From: Tipula vernalis
Taxonomy: Eukaryota > Arthropoda > Insecta > Diptera > Tipulidae
Direction: 5' to 3'
DNA: 64,000 nt
Assembly: GCA_958295665.1 (NCBI GenBank)
Contig: OY282560.1
Span: forward strand, 208,180,420-208,244,419
Under the pieces are notes generated by a model, which made no database searches, was not told where the DNA came from, and worked only from the letters and a program-made list of their open reading frames with translations. The translations under genes and the position numbers were made by a program. Position 1 is the stretch's first letter; every line of letters begins with the position of its first letter. Below, piece by piece: positions 46,690 to 59,686 of this stretch.

Positions 46690-47103
46690 AATTCAAATGT
46701 AATATGCCACTAAACCAAAAATAAGCTTCATCACTGACGATGATTTTTCGATAAAATTCAGTTTCTCCAAACTTTAGCAAGGCCCAATCGGAGAAGTTTC
46801 AGCGCTTCAAATGATCAAAAGGCTTCAGCTCTTCAGGTTATTTAATCTTGAAAGGGTGTGAGCCAAGAACTTTATGCAAAATTCGCCACAATATGTTTTG
46901 AGAGATTCGCAATTTCTATAAATGGTGTGGAATCAATTGATTTGGCTCATTTTGAACTGAATCACTTAAGGCTGCGATATTATCGGTAATTTGACTTCGA
47001 AAATTGAAGTAAGCACTCTTAAAGTTGCGACCATCGACTCAGAATTGCGGTAGCAATTTTAAATATTTTCCAAACGTTGCTCGTTCGTGAACTTCACCAT
47101 GAT
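46690..47103 (-). pseudogene. Degenerate IS630/Tc1/mariner-type transposase fragment
   Basis: Minus strand: MVKFTNEQRLEN ... CYRNSESMVATLRVL (47103-47030) is the N-terminal DNA-binding region. LGSHPFKI ... EELKPFDHLKR, DWALLKFGETEFYRKIIVSD then EAYFWFSG (about 46880-46690) leads to the first catalytic Asp (SDEA). Several stops and frameshifts; the C-terminal half is absent. The same broad family as the pseudogene at 1845-2690. Confidence 0.72.
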
Positions 47104-47811
47104 AAAAATGTTTACCTTGACTGACGTTTTCATGTTAACGGGTGCGTTCGAAATGTTCAACGGTGTGTTCGTTTTGATATACAATCAAGTTATGCATTTT
47201 TGACAGCAAATGATTATATATGACATCTGGCAAATCGTTGCAATTTCGTGTCTACACTAGCAACTGTTCGAATTTTAATGGTATAACCCGATGTTAATGG
47301 CAGTTGGAGAGTAGGTGTAGAGAAATAGATTTTAGAATTTTGTTTTATATTTTAATAAACATTGCTTGCTTGATGTCTGATAAAAATTAGTATTCACAAA
47401 AATCGAGGATATAGACAAAATCGTAACGACATAGACAAGCCTTTTAAGAAAAGTTGGTCCAAAACTCTTAAATTTCAAACTCAAATAGTTAAAATACTTT
47501 TTGAGTTTGAAGCATTGTACTTCGAAATTAAGCTTTCTTCTAACAAATCTCAGGAACATCTTTAACTTTCAAATGCCGTTTTCTCCAATATAGGGAAAAT
47601 GCATCTAAGGGCAAGGATAATTCTGAGCCGACGATATGTAAACACATCAAAAAATTAAAAAGTACTTTAAATCAGTGCTGTCGTTCTGAAAACTTTAAAG
47701 GGAGTACTTTTCAAATTTTCAGAGGAGTATTTCTAGTCAGAAGGAAGTACATACGAAATACAATAATCACACCTTAAGCATAAATAATTGTTGGTATTTT
47801 CTGTTAAAAAA

Positions 47812-48770
47812 TGGAGGTGTGGCCAACACACGACTTTCTTTTACGAACAGAGAATTTTGAGAAATTTTTTATTTTTTTTTAATTTTTAAATTTTTAAATT
47901 TTTTCTTTTAATTTTTTATTTTTATTTGTTTTTAATTTTTGGAAAAATTTTGTTTTAAGTAGTTTTTTGTAAACCTTGTACTTTTTAAGATATTTGCAAA
48001 ATAAATTTTCTGGACCAAGGGAGTGGCCACTTCCGGTTAGCCGATTTGGAGTAAAATTCATTGGGACCTCCCAATTTATCAAAAAAGCTTAAATCTGAAG
48101 TTTCAGTTCGATTGGTTAAACCATCTGGGCTGTGGAGAGGACACAGACAGACTGACAGACTGACAGACTGACAGACTGACAGACTGACAGACTGACCGAC
48201 TGACAGACTGACAGACTGACAGACTGACAGACTGACAAACTGACAGACTGACAGACTGACAGACTGACAGACTGACAGACTGACAGACTGACAGACTGAC
48301 AGACTGACAGACTGACAGACTGACAGACTGACAGACTGACAGACTGACAGACTGACAGACTGACAGACTGACAGACTGACAGACTGACAGACTGACAGAC
48401 TGACAGACTGACAGACTGACAGACTGACAGACTGACAGACTGACAGACTGACAGACTGACAGACTGACAGACTGACAGACTGACAGACTGACAGACTGAC
48501 AGACTGACAGACTGACAGACTGACAGACTGACAGACTGACAGACTGACAGACTGACAGACTGACAGACTGACAGACTGACAGACTGACAGACTGACAGAC
48601 TGACAGACTGACAGACTGACAGACTGACAGACAGACATCATTTCGAAACGCACTTTTTCGGACTCAGGGGACCTCAAAACAAATAAATCTGTAAAAATCT
48701 CAAGGTCCAAAATTTTCATGATTACTATACTTTATTTTACTAGAGTAAAAGAAAGTTAAAGTCATAATTC
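47812..48770. mobile_element. Satellite-bearing insertion within hAT block A
   Basis: Comparison with blocks B and C shows that 47812-48770 interrupts the block (the AAATTACACTAAA sequence resumes at 48775). It starts GGTGTGGCCAACACACG and contains the 8-mer satellite. A related start occurs at 61480. Target duplication not resolved. Confidence 0.55.
48144..48636. repeat. Satellite of 8-bp unit GACAGACT, ~61 copies
   Basis: Nearly perfect tandem array with rare variants (GACCGACT near 48196, GACAAACT near 48234). On the minus strand it stays open and reads as an SVCQSVSL repeat because 24 bp is eight codons; that is not evidence of a protein. It ends CAGACAGACATCATTTCG and is followed by the TTTTTCGGACTCA box. 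Confidence 0.97.
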
Positions 48771-49269
48771 AGCAAATTACACTAAAGTTTTTGAGCCAAA
48801 TTTGAATATTGAAAGAAAACTGTATTTTACTATTAAAGTGCTAAGCTCTGCATGCTGCTCGAGATAAACAGTTTTTTTTAACGCGCCTCAATTCTTGATA
48901 AAATCACAGACATTTTTAGATTATTGTTTTGAGATTTTTAAGTTTTTCTCGTAGAGAAGAGTACCAATCAGCGAAACCGCAAGCGAAATTTTAATTTTTA
49001 AATAATTTTTACCTAAATTTTACGTGGTAAATGGAAAATTTATCTTAAAGTAACTTTAGCTTCGAACCCTTTTTATTTTTAAAAGCGTAATTTTGCAGAT
49101 ATGCTAATTCAGACATATCAAATATGCGAACATGTTCGTCATTTTCACAAAGCTAATTTTTGAGATGACCGGTCACAAAACAACCACGTGGTGAAATCTC
49201 TTCTAGAAAAGTTTTAAACCCGCTAGCTTGATTTGTGATAATCACAACAGTTCCATTTGAGGCAGGGAT

Positions 49270-50400
49270 GGTGTTTCTTAAATAAAATATGGCCACAATA
49301 CAACAAATATCAGTATCTTCAACAAGACACCAATAATGACAATTTGCTTGTTGGAAAAAAATTTGGGAAAATTAAATCTCCCACAGAAAAATTTGTTTTT
49401 TACTTTCATAACCACTCTAGCCTTTACTAAATTTCTAGGTTCCAGCACCAAATGGAGTACGTTTTTCAATGGATTTTAGTGAAATTTTATTTTTGAGTTA
49501 TTAGGCCGATTCTGTGAGTAGTTAAGTTAATATAAAACCAAATTATTCACGATCTGAAAATTTCTTGGGTCACCTTCTGGGGTCGAATTTGTTAAATAAA
49601 ATAACAACCTAATCTAAGAAATATTGCGGAACACCACTAATGGTATTTTGGGTTGATGCCATTTATTAAACATTGTTTGACCAAATTTTCCTTTTTTTTA
49701 CATAAACAATCAATCCAGGCAGTGTTCTACGTCTCCAGCTTCAGAATTTATATCTGACATTTGAAATGTTAAGTCGATTCTTTAAATAATTGCTAATATA
49801 AAATTGTTTAATTCCGGCTCTAAAAAATTCCTTCGGCCATATCTTCTGGAGGCAGATTTCTTAATTAAACCTTGATTCAAATTAATTCAGGATCTTTTTG
49901 GGTTGAGATCACAAAATAATGATATTCGTCAAATTTATTTGTACTATATATACTTAGCTAATTCAGACTATCATCTCAGTTTCCAGCATCAAATGTATAA
50001 ATATTAGTTACTATTATAAAACCTATTTTTTCATGGCTAGAAAAAGATTTCTGCCGTTAGGTAGGGTTGGGATCAGAATTTTAAAAATAAAACATGGCCC
50101 AACGGCAAGAAATATTTTGGAATACTAGTCATACTAATGATTTTATGATCGAGACCATAACTCAAAAATTAGATTTGGCAGTTTTGGTTTTCCATACACA
50201 GCCAAACCCAGACAATTTTCTTCGACTCCAGTACCGAATGGAACACAAATATTTATCGATGTATTGTATTTTAGTGCAATTTTATTTCGGAGATATTATG
50301 CCGATTCGATATAAAGAGTTCCTAACCTTAAACATATTAAATGACGTCCTGAAGAATTTTTTGGCCAGTCATTTGCGCTGGAATTCGAATTAAATTTTGT
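49270..50400. repeat. Degenerate ~270-bp subrepeats in hAT block A
   Basis: Phrases recur at 49278-49500, 49590-49760 and 50080-50320: AATAAAA-rich start, AA(G/C)AAATATTxxGGAA(C/T)AC, then CCxxATGGA(G/A)(T/C)AC and TTTTAGTGxAATTTTATTT. Block C has matching units from 54180 to 54960. Open frames here are short and not conserved. Confidence 0.5.
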
Positions 50401-52325
50401 TGAAATTAATATTTTTCTGATTGCTAATAAATTTAGGGATTTGAACGAATATCATCTAAAAACCAGGACAATATAAGACATTTCCCTGGATGCCCACAGA
50501 AGTTTGAGAAAACCGAATAGATCCAAATTAAGCATGCCGTCTGGTCACCCTATTTCTACCTAGCCCTACCACGGCGAGAAGGAAAATGTCAAAATTAAAC
50601 TGAAAGACAATTTCTGCTGTCAACATTTAACCTTGCTAGACAAGAAAGATAAATGGGAGTCTGAATTTTATTCAAATGAAAAAAAAAGGATTTACGAACA
50701 TTGATGACAAGGCGAAATTGGACGAATGAAATTTCCCATATCACACTACATGAATTCATACTTCCATACAACTTTCTAATTACCTTACAGTATTATTTCT
50801 ATATAGAGGTCCTAGTCAAATCTTAATGAAGGATTTGAGAGCGTTGTAAATCTAAATTTCCATACATCGTTTTTGTCCATACATCGTACATACACCGCAT
50901 AATTTGTCTTGCAGCGTAATTTTTATATTCAGGTGATCCTAATTTAAATATTTAACCAAAGCAGATAAAAGTTTTTTGTTAAAATGAGGTAATCTTTGTC
51001 ATGTTTGAGTTTATCTGGTGCCCTGATGCTTTTATAAGTTGAGTGCCTTGATGTGTTTCAATTGTAATAAACTCGAAACTATATTTTTATAAGTTTTACC
51101 AACAAATCTTCAGATTCTGAAGAAAAAACATTGTTATGTTGAAGTAAGTTCGCAAATTTCACATGTTTGAATTGATATTCTCTACTAAAGTGATGGACAC
51201 ATTACTGCAAGAAAACCGCTTTATGGATTTTTGCCGAAGAATGACCATTATAAATGAGATTTGATAAAATGCTTTATAAGAAAATGACAGCTATCTCCCA
51301 GAATATGTTTGCTTGTGTTTTGTTAGTCAGTACAGTTAAGGTTCTTTCAAGAAACTATCACAGTTGGAGTGGCTTTATACGCCAACTTTTTAAAAAGTGG
51401 AGTAATTCAACTGTGCGTTAGGGCTGAGAATGCTGTCGAAAGTATATTCCATTTATTAAAATTTGAACTTTCACAGTAACACATGCAGAATATTTTGAGG
51501 CGTATAAACGATGGCATTGTAAGATTCCTTCATACCGACGTTTAAAACCCGCACCAACCGATAAGAAAATTTCAAATAACTTGATTTCTAATAAAATGCA
51601 CAAGCAATACTATTAAAACTGTATTGCTTAATTGCACTAACAATGCATCAAAAAACTTGGTTTTGTCTAAACATATTTTAAACAATTTCAGGCAATGTAT
51701 GTACAGCAGTTGAGCAGTTATTAGAACAGAGGAGTACAAAATGAAAGTGCGGAGTACACGAGTAGGCACTAGCAGTGCTGCCGCTCTGAAAACTTTAAAC
51801 GGAGTAGGTTTCAAATTTTCAGGGGAGTATTTCAAGTCAGAAGGGAGTACAGTACATACGAAATAAAATAGTTAGACCTTAGACATAAATAATTGTTGGT
51901 GTTTAAGGAAAATCACGATCCAACAAATTACACTAAAATTGTTTTTAGTTTTTGAGCAAAATTAGAATATTAAAAAAAAGTGATTTATTTATTGGTTTAG
52001 AACTATTTACCAATTTTACTATTAAAGTGTTAAGCCCTGTATGCTGCTCGAGCTAAATAGTTTTAAACGTGGCCACAACTCTCCACGAAATCACAGATAT
52101 TTTTAGATTATCGTTTTGAGATTTTTAAGTTTTTCTAGTAGATCAGAGTACCGGTCAGCGAAACTGTAAGTGGTTAATGGCAAATTTATTTTAAAGCAAT
52201 TTTAGTTTCGAACCCTTTTCATTTTGAAAAGCGTAATTTTGGCAGATGTATACCAATACAACTTGGACTTGTCAACTATGCGAACATGTTCATCATTTTC
52301 ACAAACCTAATTTTGGGGAATTGGA

Positions 52326-53444
52326 AGAAATTTTGGTGCAATTTAAAGAAATGTCATCGCCAGACGATACCACAGTAGGTATCTAGACAGGAAACTTGGA
52401 GGAAATGACTTGAACGAAAAAAAAGTAAAGTTGTTCGAAGTCTCATGTTTTTAATCAAAATAAAGTTATTGTTTTTGCTCACAAAGTTTCCACTTTACTT
52501 TCGCTTTATTTTCAAAGAAACGTGTGTATAGTTTATATTTAATTTTAACGCAACTCTGTGCGATTAGGATGGAACTTGACTCTTCTTAACCGGTTATGAA
52601 GAAATTCGACACATGCGATGGAAATGGGGCTCTAATATGATGTTTCTAATTCCGGAAGCCTGTACTACTATTAGAAGCTTGCACACTTTGTTTTAGCTTC
52701 AATCCGCGAGGAATTGGTCCTTAATTAAGTGTGGCAAGACAAGACTATCAATTATTTTGATCCTAAAACCGTAAATTTAATAGCCAAATTTAATTGATTA
52801 ACTTTATTTAATTATTGCTATATATTTTATAACGGTTAACATTGAGCACTAGAACAAAGCAAAAAAATAAAACACAACTATTTAAACCTTAGGCAGCCTC
52901 GGTATAGTCGAGCGAAGAAGTCAAAACTTAAATATACTTTTAAATACGCAAGGAATGACGTATTAGCTGTGAATTAGAATACGTTAATTTGCTTATGTAT
53001 TCACAGAAAATCGTATTTTGAGCAAAATAAATTTAAGAATTTTTTATAAAAATATTTAAATATTTCTTCTATCACATTTACAAATGTATAAAGTCTCAGC
53101 CTGCTTATGTTGCCAATTTGCCGTCCTATTTTAAAAAAAGAAATCGACACGACCAAAATTTTAAGAAAATAGTTTATAATTCACTAAGTTAGTGTGTCTG
53201 TGTGATAGTTTTGTGTGAACTAAAACGTTGTGTAAGTAATCGGATAAACATAAATACATTTATGCTGTGGTTTGTGGAATTGGAGAATTAGAGTTTTAGA
53301 GTTCGATTGGGGTTAGGGCTTGCTCCACTTCGTTCGAGGGTTGATCTGGCTTTTAACAGAGTCAGCCTGATAAAAAAAGTCAACAGGTTTTCTCTCCAGT
53401 CAACTGATTTCAATGTTAGTATCTCATTTCAGGGTCGGTGGTGC
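52326..53444. other. Sequence between hAT blocks B and C
   Basis: No coding pattern and no match to the blocks on either side. It may be original target sequence or another insertion. Confidence 0.35.
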
Positions 53445-55038
53445 TATCGCTCTGAATACTTTAAACGGAGTACGTTTTCAGAACAGTGTTTCTAGTTAGA
53501 AGGGAGTACATACGAAATACAATAGTTAGACCTATGGCATTTTCTGATAAAAAAAAAATCACGATCCAGCAAATTACACTAAAATTGTTTTTAGTTTTTC
53601 AGCCAAATTTGAATATTAAAAGAAAAGTGGTTTATTTATTGCACTGTATGCTGCTCGAGCTAAATAGTTTTTAATGCTGCCACAACTCTCCACGAAATCA
53701 TAAATATTTTTAGATCTTTTCGAGTTTTTAAATTTTTCTCGTAGAGAAGAGTACCGATCGACGAAATTTTTAATTTTTAGCTACTTTTATCTAAATTTTC
53801 CATGGTAAATGGAAAATTTATCTTAAAGCAACTTTAGCTTCGAACCCTCTTCATTTTCAAAAGCGTAATTTTGACACATATGCAAATTCAAACATGTCAG
53901 ATATGTCATTGTTAGATACCTTAGTACGTACCTAGGGGTGAACCAGGTCAAAAATTACTAAGCCTAGACGAAGACTAAAAAAAACAGGACAGTTATGAAG
54001 TCTCGAAAATTGCTAACATTGGTTTGGTGGCGACGACTGGTCACAAAACATGCAGTTGGCAAAATCTCTTCTAAAAATGTTTTAAACTTGCTAACTTGAT
54101 TCTTGATGTTGTGCTGCTATAACTAATTCATTGATCATCAAATGTATAGGCTAAGTCAGACAATAAATTTCAATAGAGTTCCTTAAATAAAACAAGGCCA
54201 AAATTCAACAAATATTGCAAAACACTTTAATGCCACTTTGGTTATGAGAAAAAATTTAAGGAAATTAGATTTGCCAAAGAAAAATTTGTGTTTTACAACC
54301 ACTCCAGGCCTTTTCTAATTTTCCGGGTTCCCGCACCAAATGGAGCACCTTTGCCAATGGATTTTAGTGTAGTTTTATACCTGAGTTATAAAGCTATCTT
54401 CAGTTCTTAATATAAAACCCAATTATTCACAGCCTGAAAATTCCTTGGGTCACTTCATTTGGGTTTGGATTTGATAAATAAAATAAGAGCCAAATTCAAG
54501 AAATATTGCGAAGCACCACTAATGATATTTTGGATGATAACATTTATTAGAAACATTGTTTCAACAATTTTTCTTTGATTTTACATAGACATATACTTAA
54601 CTAATTCAGACTATCTTCTCAGTCTCCTGTATCAAACGGATGGAATAAGCACATTTGTTGATGGATTTTAGTGATATTTATTGTCTACAATATTTTGTAA
54701 ATTCAATAAATAGTTTAAAAAAAATAATTCTGCCATAAAGCAGGGCTGGAATCAGAGTTTTTAAAATAAAACAAGGCCCAACGGCAAGAACTATTTTGGA
54801 ACACTACTCGTGCTAATGGTATCGTGATCGATACCACAAATCAAAAATTAAATTTGCCAATTTTTTTTTCCATACACAGCCAACCCAGACAATTTTGTTC
54901 GCCTGCAGCACTGAATGGAATACACATATTTGTTCCTATATATAAAAAGAGTAAGCATTGGGCCAGTCATTTGGGTTGGAGCTCGAATTAAATCTTGTTG
55001 AAATTATTATTTTTCTGGTTCCTCTTGAATTTTGCAGG

Positions 55039-55171
55039 AAGTATGATCACCGTATATCCTACATAAGCGAGAAGGAGAATGTCAAAATAAAACCGAAAGA
55101 AAATTTCTGCTATCGGCATTTTACCTTGCTAGACAAGAAAGATGCAAGGGGGACTGGATTTTATTCAAATG
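55039..55171 (+). other. Exon-like open segment in hAT block C
   Basis: TTGAATTTTGCAG precedes and GTAAGC follows a 133-bp segment that is open (KYDHRISYISEKENVKIKPK then ENFCYRHFTLLDKKDARGTG). The matching part of block A (about 50570-50690) is also open until a frameshift in an A-run. I do not recognise a domain. It may be an exon of a former hAT-borne protein, or chance. Confidence 0.35.
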
Positions 55172-56268
55172 TAAGCAAAGGATTTGAGAATATTGATGTC
55201 AAGGCGTATTGGACCAATGAAATTTCCCATAGCACACTGCTTAAATCCAAACTTCCATACATCTTTCTATCTAGTATGAAAAGGTTAAGTGACTGCAGAA
55301 ATTATCTTAGTACTATTTTTATATCCCTATAAAATAGGGTTCTAGTCTTAGCTTTTGGAAGGATTTGTGAGTATTGTAAATCTAGACTTCCACACATCGT
55401 TTTTGTGCGGTAAGGATAAATGGCCGCATAATTTGTCTTGCAGCGTAATTTTTGTATTCAGGAGGTCCTAATCTAAATATTTAGCCAAAGCAGATAAAAG
55501 TTTTTTGTTAAAATCGGGTAATCTCTGTCATGCTTGAGTTTATCTGGTGCCGTATACAGAGTGCCTTAATGTTTTTATAAGTTGTGCGAGAAACTCTAAA
55601 TTATCTTTTTATAAGTTTTACCAATAAATCTTCAGATTCTGAAAAAATCCATTGCGAAGTTGAGGTAATGTAGTTCGCGTAAATTTGACATGTTTGAATT
55701 GATATTGTCTGCTAAAGTGACTAGCACGTTACTGCAAGAAAACGGGTTTGGTGGGTTTTTGCCTGAGAATGACAGAAACCATTATAAATTAGCTTTGATA
55801 AAATGGTTTATGAAAAAGTCAGCTATCTCCCAGAATATTATAATTATTGCAAAGAAATCCGATAAGTTAAAATATTGTGTAAATGTATTATTAGTTCAGC
55901 AGTCATTTGAACAGAGGAGTACAAATTGTAATAGCGGAGTACAGGAGGAACCACTAGGCGAAAGTAGTACAAATACTCCGATTGTACTCACTTCGGCAGC
56001 ACTGGGCACTAGGCGAAAGTAGTACAAATACTCCGATCGTACTCACTTCGACAGCACTGCTTTAAATCCCAATTTAGTGCTCTGTTGCTCAACATTTTAG
56101 TACTTTGGAATTTAAGCCAATTTCATCCCTGTAACAGGGTAATTAAATTTATTGAATTAAAATTAATGTTTTCAAAAAGTTTATTATTTATATAATTTAA
56201 GTTATTTGCATTACGCTTACGTTGCATCAACAATTTAGCAGGTACAAATAATTTTGGTTAGGACTGTA

Positions 56269-57256
56269 TCTAGTATCTACTGAAAAAAAAAGTAGAAATA
56301 TCTTCCCCCCTCCCCGTAATTTTGGCTGAATGCCCAAAGAGATATACCAATGTACCACTCTGCAAAAATGAGAACCCTCCATGAGTTCTTTCTGTTGGTA
56401 GTATGGTCTACTCATCAGGCAGCTACGACCAAACTACAATTATGCCGCTCTAGCCACATACATTAAGTATCTGGCCAGAACGTACTGACATAGCGAATTA
56501 TTATTCACTACATCAAATGTAAAAACCCATGGAGAAACCTCATTTGTGTGTGTATTATGCACAGTTTTTTTCAGTAGATATATTATGAGCGACTGGCCTC
56601 TGTATTTTTATGATTTACCAAATCAATTTACCAATCCGTCAGACAAATTAAATTCTTAATAGATGAAGCTAAGGAAAAATATTTGAAAATTATTTAGGAA
56701 AAACTATCATTCACTATTTAGAGTTTAACTATTAATTTTCATTCCTTCATATCGCACCTTTATCAATTAAATAATAATGAAACGCTCACTGTATTATATA
56801 ACAAGCAACTGGTAGCTCAAATTAATGTTTATTTTTGCATATCAAAGACACAAACCACAAACAAAGTGTTATAATTTTTATAACAGTTTTTTTATTACTT
56901 TTTCGGTTAATATGGCACAAAATGTTAAGTTTCATAAAATTACATAAAGAAAAAACAAACAAAATAATAATTAAATTAAAATGATACAAATTTTGTGTGT
57001 GTTTGTGTGTTACTATATATACTTAATATAGTATTTTTATACATAATACATAAATTTTTATAATAATATTGTTATCACATTTTTGTTAATCTAAATTAAT
57101 TTTTTATATCGTAAAAAAACAAAGAAAAAAAACAAACAAAATTAAATAAACATATAATTAATTATAAAAGAAAACATTTATACAATTTTAGAGAAGAAAA
57201 TAAAATACAAAACAACCAAAACCGGGTGTTTTCAATTCAATTCAATATTAAATGTC
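56269..57256. other. No gene; repeat scraps and downstream region of the LRR gene
   Basis: 56280-56650 holds scraps related to 37264-37939 and to 43100-43260 in inverse orientation. 56660-57256 is AT-rich and includes the probable 3' UTR of the minus-strand LRR gene (TTTATT signals near 57155 and 57200). Confidence 0.45.
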
Positions 57257-59686
57257 TTACAGACATGTAGTCGCCTGCAATTTAACATAACGATTTCGAC
57301 TTTCCAAATCAATTGGATGACCAATTCCATTAGCATTGCTACTCGTTGTCGCCGTATACAGCGTAGTGACCGGTGATCGAGGTGGACGATCATTTTTGAA
57401 TTTGGTTGCCATAAAAATTAATATAAACAGGCTGGTCAATATGATGCCGAAACCAAGGCCGGGCAAAAAATTTTTCGATGTCGTAAAATTATTGAAAATT
57501 TCAATTGTATTTTTGTCCGCTAATGGTGGTGCAATTTCTGCCGCCTTACCTAACGATATTTTTGAATAATTCGATTTGACGATAAATTGTTGTAAATCAT
57601 TTGAATCGTAATCGAGATTCGCAATTTTGTCCATTTGAACGATATCAGTATACTTGGCCGTATACCGTGCAAGTTTCGTGATATTTGAGCAGCCGACAAT
57701 TAAATTTGTTTGTATATTTCGTTTGTGCAGAAGTACCAAACAAAATCGATAGCTGGTGGAAAATAAAAATACGATTAGAATTTTTGTGTGGGAAAGTAAA
57801 TAATTTGTTGTGTATGTTTACCTTTCACCGGCGACCAATTCAGTAATATCCTGCAGTTCTACTCGAACTATATTTTCACCATCAATCACATTATTATCGC
57901 ATTTGATAGGCGAATTGTCGAGCAAAATTTCATGCATATTCTCCTCTTTGTACACGAACACAGCATCGCAGGTAAATTCATTCATTTTCAAATTGATATT
58001 CCACCATAAAATTAGCATATGATCGACTGTGTATCGTAGCTCTTTCAATAAAATCACATCACTTGAATCTTTGATGTGCGACAAATTATTGTTTTGTTTT
58101 GACATGGCCTCTAATTGTTCCAGCAATGGTTGGCGGTCATCAATTTGTTCTTCATAATTTGTATTTGTTTCACATTTAAACGATTCAATTGGGATTTGTA
58201 GTAATGGTGCACCCTCTAGATGGCGTGGTGTAGCACATACCGCCCCTAATAAATCCTGGGATGAGATTCGTGATGATTGGATTAACCATTCGGCAAATGA
58301 TTGCAATGTACAATCGCATGACAATGGATTATCTTGCAGGGATAATGAGTGAAGTTCTTTGGCATATTTAAGCGCATTTTCGGATACCATTGAAATATCA
58401 TTACCATCGAGACGGAGTTCTTTTAGAGATGGTAGAGGATTTATGAGATCGGACGTTAAAGCTCTGAAAATATATAACAAAGAATTTAATATAATGAATT
58501 GACCAAGAAATTGTTTAGTTTTAAAGTTTACCTCAAAAAATTGTGGGTCAGATCAAGCTCGACTAGAGACGGTAAATATTGTAAAGATGCTCCGGACACG
58601 GCCACAATTCCATTGTAACCTAAATCCAATACTTGTAATGAGCTAAGTCCCAAAAATGCATGCTCCTGCAAAACATCAATTTGATTGTGTCTCAACGATA
58701 GGGTGACCAATTTAGGAAAACCTACAAGCGCGCCCCTCTCTACACTATTCAGTAAATTCCGATCCATATTTAATAATTCCAATCGTGATAATGGGCCCAA
58801 TGTTTGATTGGTTAACGGGCCTCGAATCACATTAGCTTTAATATCCAGTTCTCGTAAATTCAAACATAACTCCACTGCTTTTAAACTTGAATCATAATCA
58901 CCCAGTCGATTACCATTCATCTTAAGTGTAATGAGTTTGGTTAGCTCAATAAATGCTCGTGGCTCAATGAAACTTATTTTATTTTCACTTAATTCGAGAT
59001 ACGTTAGATTTTTAAGCGCCACAAAATCGTTCGTTTGTAGTAATTTTATGCGATTGTTTGATAAATCAAGTCGATCGAGTGACGGCAATTGGGCCAATGA
59101 CGTTGATGGGACATTAATTAGAGCATTATTCGGAAGTCCCAATGCCTGTAACTGTGTTTGTATGCCGGCAAATGCTAAACGATGCACCCGTTTAATTTCA
59201 CCAGATGAAATGACCAATCCGTGTAACGATATATTTTCAAATATACGGGCATCACTTAAAAATGTTACATTTTTGAGTGTACAATCGAGTAGCGATACGG
59301 TATATTGAGATTTCCGTAAACCACTTGCAATTAATTCTAAACCATGTAAATTTCCACTGCAACGTAACGTATGCGGTAAATCACAACCGCACTCAACATT
59401 TTGATTATGACTTATGTTCGGACATTTCCATTCCAGATTTGTATTACTCTCGATTATTTTCTTATCGGTGCCACGCTTCTCTGGTTGTGGTTTGTTCACT
59501 AATTTATTACTTCCTAATTTTTTATTACTACTAACATTATTATGATTAAAACTATTACTTTGGTTTGCACTCAACTCTAAATTATTTACATTTGTATCGT
59601 CGCTACTACTACTAATACTACTAGCATTTCTAATGTCTAATTGTATTGTTTGATTGACTAGAATTATGATGTATATTGTGATTAAT
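57257..59686 (-). CDS. Leucine-rich-repeat transmembrane protein (5' exon missing)
   Basis: Three minus-strand exons: 59686-58532, 58463-57822, 57752-57257 (stop TAA 57259-57257), with GT...AG introns joined in phase 2; about 764 residues. Order: hydrophobic leader LITIYIIILVNQTIQL (probable signal peptide); Asn/Ser-rich stretch; Cys cluster CPNISHNQNVECGCDL (LRR N-cap); about ten LRRs (LDRLDLSNNRIKLL, LTYLELSENKISFI, LVTLSLRHNQIDVL); C-cap NPLSCDCTLQSFAEWL; Fn3-like region ending ESYRFCLVLL; helix GLGFGIILTSLFILIFMATK; and a short cytoplasmic tail. This fits a cell-surface adhesion or receptor protein. Leucine-rich tendon-specific protein (Lrt) is a possible relative, not confirmed. The first residues come from an upstream exon not found; the frame continuing to an ATG at 59757 crosses a poly-pyrimidine acceptor and is unlikely. 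Confidence 0.9.

Larger units (their letters stand above)
47673..56059. mobile_element. Composite hAT-type element, 8.4 kb
   Basis: Both ends read CAGTGCTGTCG inward, a hAT-like terminal repeat. Both are flanked by the same 8 bp, CTTTAAAT (47665-47672 and 56060-56067), the hAT target-duplication length. Inside are three related blocks: 47673-51772, 51773 to about 52325, and about 53445-56059. Each starts with a CTGAAAACTTTAAACGGAGTA-type sequence. I find no recognisable hAT transposase (no dimerisation-domain motif). Confidence 0.85.
44027..56266. mobile_element. 12.2-kb element with Tc1/mariner-like terminal repeats
   Basis: Left end CAGTCCTAACCAAAATTATT at 44027 is repeated inverted at 56266. 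The arms are about 125 bp and similar throughout. TA flanks both sides (44025-44026 and 56267-56268), as expected for the IS630/Tc1/mariner group. Most of the length is later insertions: palindromes at 44148-44757 and 44932-46186, and a composite hAT at 47673-56059. Without these about 2 kb remains, including a dead transposase at 46690-47103 that may be its own. Confidence 0.75.

Noticed and set aside
48144..48636. CRISPR-like array
   Set aside because: Unit is 8 bp with no spacers, in an animal genome.
47985..48719. 244-residue frame with SVCQSVSL repeats
   Set aside because: It is the translation of an 8-bp satellite that cannot acquire a stop; no start context or flanking domain.
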